From contig JASDFA010000002.1 of assembly GCA_035772735.1 (NCBI GenBank), forward strand, positions 1,612,001-1,676,000: a stretch of DNA of 64,000 nt, in the 5' to 3' direction. The stretch is from Datura wrightii. Lineage: Eukaryota; Streptophyta; Magnoliopsida; Solanales; Solanaceae. Each line of letters opens with the position of its first letter. Position 1 is the stretch's first letter. The notes beneath the pieces are model-generated. The model was not told the DNA's origin, ran no database searches, and saw nothing but the letters and a program-made list of their open reading frames with translations. This document shows, piece after piece, positions 23,465 to 41,761 of this stretch. Position numbers and translations under genes: made by a program.

Positions 23465-23551
23465 AAACCCTAGCTCCGCACAAAATCCCTCGGCTCTTCA
23501 GAGTTTCTCTGTTCTGTAATTTTTCACCTTGATAAAGATTCACTCTTTGAG
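23465..23551 (+). other. LSM6 5'UTR exon with telo-box
   Basis: The exon ends at 23551 with a strong donor (TTTGAG|GTACGT) and is followed by a 2.0-kb leader intron to the acceptor at 25564-25565. AAACCCTAG at 23465-23473 is a telo-box, a common element of plant translation- and RNA-machinery genes. The 5' border is not known. Confidence 0.55.
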
Positions 23552-25580
23552 GTACGTTTTTTATAAGTTTTTTTAAATCTGTAACAATATGGAAGTTTTG
23601 TTTCTTTTACTCTAACTTTACCCAATTGCGATGTTTTTCTGCACCTGTTCTGTTTCAATCGCTGTAATATGCTCCAAAATACGAAACCCATGTTGCATTC
23701 GGTTTTTCTGATTTGGGTTTCGTGTTCGACATCTTTTACTTAGGACAGTACACAGCAATTCACTGTTTATTGTTTTTTTCTTTCTTTTTCTGTTTCTTTT
23801 GCAATGAATCGTTGCTGATTTTGAGAAGTTGTTATTTTTCGTGTTGCTGATTTGATGTTCCATGGAGCGAATGGTTTCCCTGTGATGCATTTATTTTGTG
23901 AATTGTGATACAGATTGATGAATACTATGATACTAATATCAAGATAAGTGGCAATATGTGCTGTTATTTTTTTTTAGTAGCTTAAGTTTTGTTTATAATG
24001 AGAGTTTTCAAGATTTGAAATGGCATACCTAGGGGTATTTTCTTCTACTGCAATGCAATTCACAATAGAAAGCAGTACTTTAAAGGTGTTGGGGTGAGCT
24101 CATTTCATTGATGCAGCAACTCTTTGTACCTATTCGGCGTTTGGCTTACATTAAGACTCTTTCTAGAGGACTATCATTTACACATTTGGAAGCTTTATGT
24201 GCTCTGTTTTTAGGCTGATGTAAACATATAATGTCTGTCCTAGACTATTGTAGGTTAGTTTGTGCCATAATAGGATCTCAAGAAATGACTTTCCTATAAC
24301 TCATCTCCCTTCAACGTTGATTGAGTTGTTATCAACCCAAAAAGTCAAAACCTGGTACCTGGAAGTCCACCTTCAAGATGGCGTTTGCCTTTAGGTCTCA
24401 CATTTAAGTCATTGGTCAGAATAAAAGATCCATATCTAAATATTATCTTGTTGTTAACTTTAGTTGTAAGGTCATTTGAAGTCCGGAGCCTTTACCTATA
24501 TAAAGAGCTTTTTGTTTCTTTGTAACCAGTGGCGGAACTCATTTAGAGTTTTCATAGGAAAAAAGCGCTCTTTCTATACCTCAAGATCTACTTGAATAGT
24601 TCTCTAGTTCCTTGGAAATCTCTTAGAGCCCAGTCAGATTTATCTACCACTTCCTTCTTAAGTCATTGGCACTATCTATAGAGTTGCCTCTTGGTGTGAT
24701 ATGTATATCTGGAAAATGCAAGCTCGTGCAAGTTTTGATCTTCTGCTACGGTATTTATTTTCTTGATGAAGAATCTGCTACGGTATTTATAGTTGGTTCA
24801 TATATAATAGTCTTGAAAATATTAGAAACCAAAAGGGTTTTCCAGAATATGCTGATGCACAGGAGGGATTTTGGGCTGTGATGGTTGAGCTTGCAGGTAT
24901 ATTATCAAAGTCCAGCAAAAACTCCTGAAATCCACGCTTGAATCTTTTCTTGCTAAACAACTCCACTTGTGGAGCATGGAGGGTGGGCCTGCCAAGGATG
25001 TAGCGAGTTAATTGGTTTTATGGTCTATTACTTAACAGAATATTCACCATGTTCTGCATGCAAAATTGTTTACTCTTGTGAGGGAAGATCTGAACTCCGA
25101 TCTGCATGATATCTCCCTGGCTCTTATACCATTCAAGTAGAAAAGGATATCTTTTCCAGTAATGCGCTGGAAGCCCATTTACATACACGATAGCAAGCCT
25201 ATACAAAAACTCTGAAATACAATCATCTTAATAGTTGAATTAGGACACCTATAAGCTGCAAAGTAAATGTTAGTTGGAGACTCTAGGAAACCATTTGAAT
25301 GTGTCACAGTTTATTGCGATCAGATTTCAGTTATGAGCCCTTTTTTAAATCAGAAAATGTAATTTTCCTTTAGTACTTGCAGATGAAAAACTTGGTGGTA
25401 TGTGGTGGCTGCATTCTGTTCCTTCTATTTTCTTTACCAATGCGTATACTGTTTACTGCAGTCCTTTATGTCAAACTACTCTATTATAGCTTGGGCAGTA
25501 TGGATGGTTGTATACTGGTTTTATAAGTTGTATCCTGAAAATTTGCCTCTTTTGAGATGCTACAGAGAAAGTAATTGAAA

Positions 25581-26861
25581 ATGAGTGGAGCAGGAGAGAA
25601 AGGATCGACAACCACTAAGACTCCAGCAGATTTTCTCAAGTCTATTCGTGGACGACCTGTTGTTGTTAAATTGAACTCTGGTGTTGACTATCGAGGTTAG
25701 TCACTCTGATTTTCTTTTTTTCTTCCTTGTGGTTCTTTTGTATTTACTATTCTCATGTTTATGCATTTTGTTTGTATATTGTTTTGTACCCAATGACATG
25801 ATTAAACTCTAGTGTCAAGTGCAAGAGTGACAAATGTACTGAACATTGCCTATTTTCTCACCTCAAGCTCTACATTTTGATGTCTAATTATTTAGTAACA
25901 GAGCAGCAGCTGAAATAGTCCTTGAGATTTGGTTTTTGTCACAGGAAGGAAGTTCTACTGTTGTGAAATTAATTTGTAGTATTCTGACATTTCAAATATT
26001 TATTGGTCAGACTGTGTGTTACCAACATTTGCACTGACCATTAGTTGTCTGCATACATAGACTAAACGAAGCACTCACACCAATTTATGTGTAATAAACA
26101 TCTGATTGATGTTAAAAAATTTCTGCTTCGTAGTTATAAATTGTTGTAAATTTGCCTCAAAAGAAGGTTCTGGTTGTAGGTAACTGTGACATGCGTTCTG
26201 GGAGAGAAACTAAGAGAAAGTGTTTTTTCATCTGACTTTCTAAGGAAGCGGGCTTTTTGCCCCAGTTATTGCTGTTCTTGGGAAACCAAAAGAGCTACTC
26301 AAGGGCTTGTTGCCCTGAAACCAATGCATGCATAATGTGAAACTTATCCACCTATTTATCTAAGCCCCTACTCAGATAATATCTGTTCACGAACCACTCC
26401 TACTGTTTTACCTGCGTGCTTGCATCTTTAGGTAGAAGTTTTCTTGAGAAAGTAAATACACTCTAACCTAAAACCTTTGTGCTAGCCTTCATTTTCTTTG
26501 CAAGTTGCTTATGATTTTCTTCAGGCCGTAGTTCATTTTTCAGAATGCAAGGAGGACAAACTTAGCTCTATTACATTCTAAGTTTGTTATTGCAAGATGC
26601 AGGTATCCTTGCCTGTTTAGATGGATACATGAATATAGCAATGGAGCAGACAGAAGAATACGTTAATGGGCAATTGAAGAACAAATATGGTGATGCTTTC
26701 ATACGAGGAAATAATGGTAAGCAAACAAACTAGTTGCAAGGCAACCTGTGATTAGCGTGCCTGTGCCTCTATAATGATCAGAAATTGTATTATTAAGAGT
26801 TTCCCTGCTTGCAGTGCTTTACATCAGCACATCGAAGAGGACACTGGGCGAGGGAGCTTAA
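25581..26861 (+). CDS. LSM6: U6 snRNA-associated Sm-like protein LSM6
   Basis: Three coding exons, 25581-25695, 26603-26716 and 26815-26861, join in phase to 91 residues, the expected size. The protein starts MSGAGEKGSTTTKTPADFLK and contains the Sm1 motif (RGRPVVVKLNSGVDYRGILACLDGYMN) and the Sm2 motif (GDAFIRGNNVLYIST), the typical beta-barrel fold. The arginine in FIRGNN is the RNA-contact loop. LSM6 belongs to the nuclear LSM2-8 ring that binds the 3' end of U6 snRNA in splicing and to the cytoplasmic LSM1-7 ring in mRNA decapping and decay. A telo-box leader exon and a long 5'UTR intron fit a constitutive gene. Plants often have two LSM6 copies; which one this is cannot be told here. Confidence 0.95.
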
Positions 26862-27657
26862 ATTGCGCACCCTAGTGACTGGCCCTAGTAGTTATCCTGG
26901 CAGCTTTGATTATGTAACTGGCCTTCCTCAACATGTCCATGAAGTTTCCTCTGAGTGTTGTAATTTGTGTAGGTTTTGGTAGCTCATGGATGTTATCTTA
27001 ATTGCTAGTATTTCTTTCTGTGTCAATGTCATTTTTACGTGTTGCCAAAGATCAAGAAATAGAAACCTTTCTTCGCGGATCGGAGTTTATGTTAAGCAGT
27101 TTGATGCTGACTTTATTTTTGGATGATAGATGCATATAAAATTTACTTGCCTAAATTCTTCTTCATTTCTGCAAGAGTTGAATGATTCTTCCTCTTCTAC
27201 CTTGAAATATCTCAAATGGCATACATTCTATAGAGAATTTAGAATATAGAGTAGTTGGTACTGCAAGATATTATATTCTTTCTTTCTATAACTAAAAAAA
27301 GTATCAAAAATGATTCTCTTTGCATAAAAGGCAAGTATTTACATTGTTTAATCCCTCAAATTTATGAGTGTTGGTGGTACTAATATTTCAATACTTTTTT
27401 CCATTGACCAATCATAGATCTCTTTATCCTTTTTAAAGTGTCTTTAAGTTTATATCTAATGCATGTTTCTCCTGCTCATGAAAAGTTTTGCCTATAGCTT
27501 AAGGAATATACATATACTCTTCCTAGCTTCCAAGTCTCAATTCACATCCAAATAAATCTCTTTCAATGTATAAGTCTATTATAATGCATGAAGCTTTTCC
27601 TCTTGAGCTTTCTCCCCACCATTGTTACCTTTTTATTTTTTTCTTTATCTCCAAATA
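26862..27657. other. LSM6 3' flank and promoter of the next gene
   Basis: The first part should be the LSM6 3'UTR; the rest is AT-rich upstream DNA of the 167-aa gene. I saw no gene or clear element. Confidence 0.4.
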
Positions 27658-28568
27658 ATGGTGTTCAAGAAAATTGGTGAAGGAGCTCTCCATATTATGG
27701 GTCAAGCCATCTCAAAAATTGGTCAAAGTTTTCAGGGTCTGAATTAGCCACATTTCTTTTTTCTTTTTAAAATATAATTAATTCGATACCTCTTGCTAAG
27801 AGTTCGATTATATATTTTAAAGATATTTTGTAATTTATTTTGCAGGAAGAGACGAAAAGGTCGATGATGAAATTATAGAACTATGTTACGACAAGTATTT
27901 TAGGAGGACGACGGCTGATTTTTACCATTCAATTTGCCAAACAGTCGAGTAAAATAGTTATTCAATTTAATTTAATGTAATCAATCACAAGGACAAATAA
28001 AAAAAAATAATATTAACTTCTTCTTCTTCTTCCTTTTTTCAATCTGTAGAGAAATTAACAGAAGACAAGGGTGTACACAATTCAAGATCCCAAGCACTAC
28101 AGCTATGATACGAGTATACAAAGTAAGTTATTTTACGATTATAGTGGATAAATTTCGATTATTTTAATATCACAAAAAGATAATCATTATGATGAATAAA
28201 GTCCAATAATCATACATGATATTTAATTACCCCTCTTGTCATTACTCAAAATAATGCATAAAACAAAACTTAATGATTAATTACAATCCATTAATTTTTA
28301 TTTTTTTGTTTTTGGGCAGAAATATCAGAGAGTGGAAGGAACAAAAATAACAAAAGATCAATTTCGAAAAATTCTACAAGATCTCATTCGTGAAACTGGA
28401 ATTACTGGATTTGGAGCAAAAGATACATTATTCTATTTATTTGGAGTTCCAGTTACAGCATTATTCATCAAGAATAGAATAAAGCCAAATTCAATTTCTG
28501 ATGATATTTTTATTCCTGGTGTTACTTCTGCTACTGTGTTGGTTCTTTCTAAATTCAATAAGATCTAA
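27658..28568 (+). CDS. Uncharacterised 167-aa plant protein
   Basis: Four exons, 27658-27736, 27846-27948, 28050-28122 and 28320-28568, keep one reading phase across three short GT-AG introns and give 167 residues. That consistency supports a real gene. The N terminus (MVFKKIGEGALHIMGQAISK) is amphipathic. The middle has two helix-rich blocks (DDEIIELCYDKYFRRTTADF and TKITKDQFRKILQDLIRETG) that faintly recall degenerate EF-hand helices, but I see no full calcium loop. The C-terminal 55 residues contain two hydrophobic stretches (LFYLFGVPVTALFI and IPGVTSATVLVLS), possibly membrane-inserted. I do not recognise the family and assign no function. It sits 0.8 kb after LSM6 and 1 kb before the PIP5K gene, on the same strand. 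Confidence 0.72.
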
Positions 28569-29589
28569 GGATTTAATTCAAGAAAGCTATTGATATTCTT
28601 GAATTGCAATGATTGTAAGTTGTTTAAGTTATATGCATCGATGGTGTAAAATATATTAACACATTCGAGTTGCGGCCTATCTTTGTAATTATAAGTGTAT
28701 CTCTTTGATCAGTTACATAAAAATGTTAATTAAACTTTTAAATCGTCCCAATTATTTAGTTATAGGGAAATTGATGATCTACAAATACGGAATAATTAGA
28801 TAACACTAAACTCTCTCATCCCTCCAATTGTCATAAAGCCTCAATTTCTTAGCTGTTTTAACGCTAATTGTAGCTGAATAAGTCTTGCCTTTGAACCATC
28901 CAAATATCACAAAAATTGAAAACAAAAGAAAAATTAACTTTCCTCACCCTAGATTTATAAAAAAAAAAAAAGAAAGAAAAATGATGGACCGTCAAGAATC
29001 ATTATCAATTTCAGAGCAAATTATACGAAATTTAGAAATAAAACTGTATAGAAACATACTAACATTAATTTGTCAATAATAGTACTATTGTTTCCTAATT
29101 AATTAGATTATACTAGGCCCCAATTTGACCTGCATTTTCACATGTTTAAGTCCTTATTATCCCAAGTAGGCAATTTTTTGTATATATATAATTATAAAAG
29201 CCCAAAAAAGACACCCCCCCACCCCACCAAAAAAACCAAAAAAAAAAAAGACATAAAAAATTACAATTTTTTTTTTTTTTTTTTGGTTTTTGGGAAAAGA
29301 TGGTCAAAAATGTGGACAAAGAATGTGAATGTACTTGGTTTCTTCATTACATCACAAAATTGGAAAACAGAAAAAGAAAGGGATAGAGGGAGGAGAGCTA
29401 ACAAATAGGAGCAAATAGAGAGAGAAAAAAAAAGAGATCAATTTTCTATCTAATTTGCATGTCCATGCATGAAGAATAACAACATTTTGTGAATGAAAAA
29501 ACAGATCAAATCAATCAAGAGAAAAAGAAAATGTTGAAATCCATGTCAATTAGATCAAGAAGAAATTGAAAGTTAGAGATTGATTTATA
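28569..29589. other. Interval upstream of PIP5K
   Basis: 3' flank of the 167-aa gene, then a low-complexity zone at about 29206-29284 (C-rich, then A-rich, then a T run of about 19) and the purine-rich PIP5K leader. The A-rich and T runs could fold back on each other. No gene was seen. Confidence 0.45.
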
Positions 29590-32500
29590 ATGAAGGCATG
29601 GGAGGCAACTATAAGGATAACACAGGCTGCAACAAGGAAACGTGCCAACACCATTTTCGGTACACAAGGGCCATCATCACAGGCAGAGGAAGAAATTATT
29701 GAGGCAGAGCAACAAGAACACATTGAGGAGCACGCGAATGGCGAAATCTTCCATGCTGAGAGGTTTCTTCCCAATGGTGATTACTATAGTGGTTATTGGC
29801 TTGACAATTTCCCTCATGGACAGGGCAAGTACTGGTGGACAGACGGGTGTATGTACGTTGGAGATTGGTTTCGTGGCAAAACGATGGGGAAGGGGACGTT
29901 TAGTTGGCCCTCTGGGGCAATGTATGAGGGGAATTTCAAGAGTGGGTTCATGGATGGAGAAGGAACCTACACGGGGCCTACTGGCGATACGTTTAGGGGT
30001 TCATGGGTGATGAATTTGAAACATGGACATGGTGTTAAGGAGTACGTGAACGGGGATTGTTATGATGGGGAGTGGTGCAGGGGATTGCAAGAAGGCCATG
30101 GTAGGTATACATGGAAAAATGGGAATTATTATGTTGGTGAATGGAAAAATGGAACAATTTTTGGTAAAGGGAAAATGTACTGGACTAATGGGAATGTCTA
30201 TGAAGGGAATTGGGAAGATGGATTTCCTAAAGGACATGGTACATTTAGATGGGCTGATGGGAGTTTTTATGTGGGAAATTGGAGTAAAGATCCAAACGAA
30301 CAAAATGGTACATTTTATCCATCTGGTTCATTGTTAGAAGGTGGAAATCTTGAATGGGATCCTCAGCAGGTTTTCAACGTCGATTTGATAGAATGTATTA
30401 TATGTCCGCCTGAGAAAGTTCCGATTTTGCCTTCACAGAAGAAGCTCGCGCTGTGGAGGTCATCTAAAGCCGTGGACAGCAACATTAGGCCGAGGAGAAT
30501 GTCATTGGACGGGAGAATAGATGCACCACCTGTCGATAGGGAGTTTGGTAGAATTCGTCTATCAGATGTTGCAGGTCCTTCTGCTAGTACTTCTTATACT
30601 TTGGATGATTCCATGGTTGGCTTGCAGGATCCTGATGGATATTTAAGAGGAAGTCCTATAAGAATTCCTAAGGTTGTAAAGAGACAAGGTCAGACAATTT
30701 CTAAAGGGCATAAGAATTATGAGCTGATGCTTAATTTGCAGTTGGGAATCAGGTAGCAAATTTAACTCGTTTTTTCGTCTAATTTTCTTGTATATCTTAC
30801 AATCTCAGTGTTATTTGTCTAGTTCATAGAAAATGAACAAGTGACTTTGTGTTTGTTGTGCATTTTCAGAACTCAAAGTTGTGATTTTTCTTGTCTGATT
30901 TTTACTTGTGATGTAAATTATCCATAGGGTTTCAGTGGGACGGCCTGGTCCTCCTCCATCACTAGATCTAAAGCCATCAGCATTTGATCCTAGAGAGAAG
31001 TATTGGACTAGATTTCCAACCGAAGGATCCAAGATCACGCCCCCTCATCCGTCTTGTGAATTCAGATGGAAAGATTATTGTCCAAAAGTTTTCAGGTAAG
31101 GCCTCATTTTGCTTACTTGTTGAAATGATGATTTTAGGACACGTTAAAACTAGTGATCATTGATTGTAATGTTTTTCAGGGCATTAAGGATGTTATTCAA
31201 AGTGGATGCAGCTGATTATATGATATCGATTTGTGGTAATGATGCCCTCCGGGAGCTTTGTTCCCCTGGAAAAAGTGGAAGTTTTTTCTACTTGACAAAC
31301 GATGATCGATACATGATCAAGACAATGAAGAAGGCGGAAACAAAAGTCTGTCTCTAAATAAACCAGCATTGCTGCAACTTTTTTGTTTTTCCTGCAAAGA
31401 TCAGTACTTTCCCTTCTGATTTTACTTGCCAATGGATTTGTTAGGTTCTATTGAGGATGCTTAGCGCGTATTTCAATCATGTTCGTGCTTTTGAGAACAC
31501 CCTCGTGACTAAGTACTATGGCCTGCATTGTGTGAAGCTAAGTGGACCAGCACAAAAGAAGGTAAACACAAAGTACCAAACCATAAACTAATGTCTAATA
31601 GTAGTTCAATATGAACAATTTTAATGTATTCATCAATGGTTTTAGGTACGGTTTGTTATCATGGGGAACCTGTTTTGCACTAATTACTCAATTCATAGAC
31701 GATTCGACTTGAAAGGATCAACATTTGGAAGAATGACGGATAAGCCAGAATCAGAGATTGAGGCAACCACAACACTTAAAGACCTTGATCTCAACTTCAT
31801 CCTCAGGTTACAAAAGACGTGGTTTCAAGAATTCCGAAGGTAAAATTTTGCTTTGGCACTTTCATGTCTTATGATATCACTGTCCTATGACATCGGAAAC
31901 TCTCGACGTTTTCATTCATAGTGTAAAACAAATGTCAGTAAATGATTTCACGACATTTATGTCGTGTATGATCTTTTGGTTTTTCAAGGAAGAAAAACTG
32001 AGGATTATTTAACTTTTGCAGGCAAGTTGATAGGGATTGTGAGTTTTTGGAACAAGAGGGAGTGATGGACTACAGCCTTTTAGTTGGTATTCATTTTAGA
32101 GAAGCAGATATTACTGAAGACCAGACATCTTCTGGTTGTAGAACACCAATTGGTTGGTTCTAATTTTAGATAACACTTGAATTTTTACCTTATTAAGCTA
32201 ACTGAATTCTGTGATAACTTCATTCCAAGAATCATGACAACTAGTATTTTCTAGCTAGTCATAGAGCTTCATTCATTTGGAAAGTTCACGTGTTTTTGTT
32301 CCGTTTCTTGTCAACCTTCCTCAAAATTTACTATTGATCAGTTTCAGATGAATCAAGCAAGAATCACTTGTATTTGTTGCAGATAATGGAGGCTCGGAAA
32401 ATGAAACAGTTCCTCGTCTTTCTCGAGCTGATATGGATCAATTGCTTCTTGATCAGGCAGGGTAAGTTTTCATTCCCCTGAAATCATCCAGTTACTTGAA

Positions 32501-33006
32501 CTATATTACTGCAAACAAGATAAACACATCTATTCAAAAGTTAGACACTTTGGTCATCATCAGCTCTCATACTTAACGAATCTCGAGCATCTCAGTAAAG
32601 GGCTAATTTCAGCAATGGTTACTAAACTTACTATTTTTTGTTGTAGTAAAGTCACTCAACTAACTATTTGTAACACTATTGGTTGTTTCTTGATCTTTGT
32701 GTTGAAAATTGCAGGTGGGCTAGCATAAAATTAGGAGTAAACATGCCTGCAAGAGTTGAAAGGACAGAGAGGAAAGCTACTGAAGCAGAGGTTCAGCTAA
32801 TCGGAGAACCAACAGGAGAGTTGTATGATGTGATACTGTTTTTCGGGGTCATAGACATACTTCAAGACTATGACATTACAAAGAAGCTCGAGCACGCGTA
32901 CAAGTCTATGCAATGTGATCCAAACTCGATATCAGCAGTTGATCCAAAGGCATACTCAAGGCGTTTTCGCGATTACATATTCAAAGTTTTTATAGAAGAC
33001 AATTAA
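29590..33006 (+). CDS. PIP5K: Phosphatidylinositol-4-phosphate 5-kinase, MORN type
   Basis: Eight exons: 29590-30752, 30928-31095, 31180-31345, 31445-31561, 31646-31839, 32022-32152, 32383-32461 and 32715-33006. They give 769 residues, the normal size of plant type-B enzymes. Residues 66-245 hold seven MORN repeats and a partial eighth (YxGxWxxGxxxGxG). A linker follows, then the lipid-kinase domain from about residue 388. Catalytic marks are [10 protein letters not shown] (Asp559 region), [11 protein letters not shown] (618-628) and [12 protein letters not shown] (Asp720). The specificity loop runs over [11 protein letters not shown] through [18 protein letters not shown]. The enzyme makes PtdIns(4,5)P2 from PtdIns4P at the plasma membrane for vesicle traffic, actin and polar growth. 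The short N terminus before the MORNs recalls the PIP5K4/5/6 group. Intron 3 has a weak donor (AAA|GTCTGT). Confidence 0.96.
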
Positions 33007-34072
33007 CATGAAATGCTCAAGCTAGCATAGGACTGAGTACTATTTGTTTGTTGTTATTGGAAATTATTTGCAGTTGAAGCTCAGAAGAAGTGAAGAACAT
33101 ATATATATATATATACTCTTCCTTCACTGCATTTTCTTATCTTAAAATCTTTTTTTCATTATAGGTATACACAAAATACAGGATGAGTTATATTGTATAG
33201 AAAAAGTTGTAACAGAAGCAACCACAAATGTGACTTATAAGTTGCATTACTTTCATATATGAAAATCAATTGTTTCAAGCTATTTGCAAGGAAGGATGGA
33301 TTCTAATGTAGTGTGTATTCTTAATCATTATAAAATCGTATCTCATATGTTATTTTTAACTGAATTTATATCAAGATTGTCGAGGTCATGACCTCCATAC
33401 TTACAGAACCACAACTTATCTTTTGGAAGTGACAACGACACTTCACACACATAATATATTGGGCGTCTTCTCGTAATGTTGTATGATTCAACGTGCATAG
33501 CGAGCTCAAATATGTTTGTTCTCATCAAGTCGACGGACAGTCAATGGGGCAAAAGGTGCAATTTGATAATATAGCATAGAAATGAGGTTCCATTCACAAG
33601 ATTTGAAACAAAACCATTACTATGGAGACCAAAAAAAAAGGATCAAAAAGTGAACTAAAACAACGTTAAGACAATAATATTAAAATTTCAAATTCTAGAA
33701 AAACGTGTTGTCTTTGAAGTTTAATTAGTGAGTGAACTTTTTTTCTCCAGAAATATATATTTAAAATTTAATAATAATATTAACAAATCATATAGTGTTC
33801 CATTGAAATATTATGGTATAATAATAATAATAATAATAGTATTTGAAGTGTTAATTGGAGCAAGTTATATAAATGTATAAATAAAAACAAAAAAAAAATA
33901 AACTTTCCGCCTCCCAGTTTGCCAAACGCGCCCCTAATTTCTTCACCTCTCTCTCTTCGGATCTCCTTCATCTCCGTCGATTTTCCTTGTATTTAACTGA
34001 GAACTCCCACTATCAGTGGAATGATTTTTTAATTCAAATCTGTTTCAGAAGTAAGAATTTTGTTTTGCAACC
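33007..34072. other. PIP5K 3' flank and TURAN/ALG1-type promoter
   Basis: Contains the PIP5K 3'UTR with a short TA run near 33105, then AT-rich DNA with a (TAA)n tract near 33820 and a CT-rich leader from about 33945. No gene was seen. Confidence 0.45.
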
Positions 34073-40052
<5,980 letters not shown>

Positions 40053-41761
40053 TATTGAAGCAAAGATTTCAGAACTCCAATGTCTATTACCCCACAGATC
40101 CGAGGAATCTTGGAGAAATTATGTGCTCACCTAGTGTGTCATGCAGCAAGCCAAGCAAAAGAGGGTCCCTGCTACTCTCCTCCCCCCTCCCAGGCTCCAC
40201 ATAGAAACCAATTTTTGCGGCTCTATTTAGGATCACTAGTCACAGATTTTCTGTTTTGGTTTTTGTCAAAACTGAAGTTGTACAGCTTTAGAAATGGTCA
40301 TAGCACTTTTGAGGTTTCACTTGCCTTTTACCTCTCTTAGTAAAGTTATATACATTGGGGGAAAACAGGCCTGCAGTGTAGGTTGATTTACTGACGTTCC
40401 CAGAATACATATTGTGTGTTGTTTGAATCCAAAAAAAGGATAGAAATAACAGATTTGAACACTTAAATATAAGTGTGTGTTTATCTAAACAACTTTAGTC
40501 TTGTTGCTATCATTGTCATGCCTAAATGCAAACGAATTAATACTCATATTTTAGCAATCCATAAAACACAACAGAAGCATACATTAGAAGTCTTTTTAGT
40601 TTGTTTACAGATTTGTCTATTCGCAGCAAAAAGTATTATAAAACTCCAAATGATCTGAGTGTTGGAACGACATGTCCAAAATAAGTGAAATACAATCATA
40701 TTAATGTGTATAGTCGACTCAAAATCCAAATAGAGGTTTGAATTTTTTATTTTTGAATTGAAGAAATTACAATCCAAATCAAACTTAAATAAATTCGGAT
40801 TGGATTAGATTTTTTAAGTTCGGTTTTGGGTTAACTGGTTTGGATATTTCGGATTTTCGTTTTGACTGTTGATCCTTTAAGGCAACCAATAATAATTAAC
40901 AACATCAATTCACCTAATAGTTTGCTCCTTAGAATGTATAATTTTTTATGGTTAACAAGAATTGAGGCCCGCTCATGTCCTGTATTAAGCTTTGCATACT
41001 CATGGATGACATGAGAAAAGAGAAAATCCTATATTGTATTTGATTTAGTAGAAAATTTCGTATTGGAGTCCATGCTAAAATTGGTATGGCCGTAGTGTAT
41101 TAGTATTAAACATATATGATACAGGCAGGGCTGAATTTAAATATAAAAATTTTGAATTTTGTAGTACTAAATACATATCCAATCCAAAATCCATTAATTT
41201 TAAAAATAAAATCTGAAATCCATTCATAATTCAAAACTCCAAACTAAATATCCAAAAAAAAAAAAAAAAACGAATTGATTCAAACTACGTCCACCCTTAA
41301 GTATGTCCAATTAGCCTTAGTACTCTTGGTTGATAGGGTTTAGGAAATAGGAATCATACAAGATTCTCCTTAAAAAAGCTAAGTACTACAATAAAACTGA
41401 TATTTCTACCCCACGTGCTTAGGTAGAAAAACAGAACCCTCAAATTCTTTTGTCTCCGCCGCCTGAATATTCAGGTGAAGGGGCCCTTCCCTTCTTTCTG
41501 GAAGCTGTAATCAGTCAGTATTCATTTTCTGCAACAACTTTTCAATTTTTTTAGCTTTTCTCTCACAACCCCATTTATTGTATTTGATTACTCATAAAGA
41601 AATCCATTGAAAATTCTTCTAATCAAGCAAGGATTCTCTCAATTTTACACTGATAAATAAGGGATTGGATTGTTCCTTTTTAACCCAATGCAGAGGATTA
41701 GGAGTTGAATCAAAGGTGGACACTTGAAGGTATCTTGAAAAAGAATCTTTGGTATCTGAAA
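40053..41761. other. Intergenic DNA and permease leader
   Basis: 3'UTR of the mannosyltransferase, then AT-rich repeat-like DNA (ATCCAAATCC and TCGGATTGG phrases at 40.7-41.3 kb). The CT-rich leader of the permease gene runs from about 41440 to 41761. No coding frame was seen. Confidence 0.45.

Noticed and set aside
28885..29408. Two plus-strand frames before PIP5K
   Set aside because: A-rich and C-rich low-complexity sequence gives Lys/Pro/Phe runs; no motif.
30001..30303. Minus-strand frame inside PIP5K exon 1
   Set aside because: Antisense of the MORN repeats; its Ile/Pro periodicity mirrors the repeat on the other strand.
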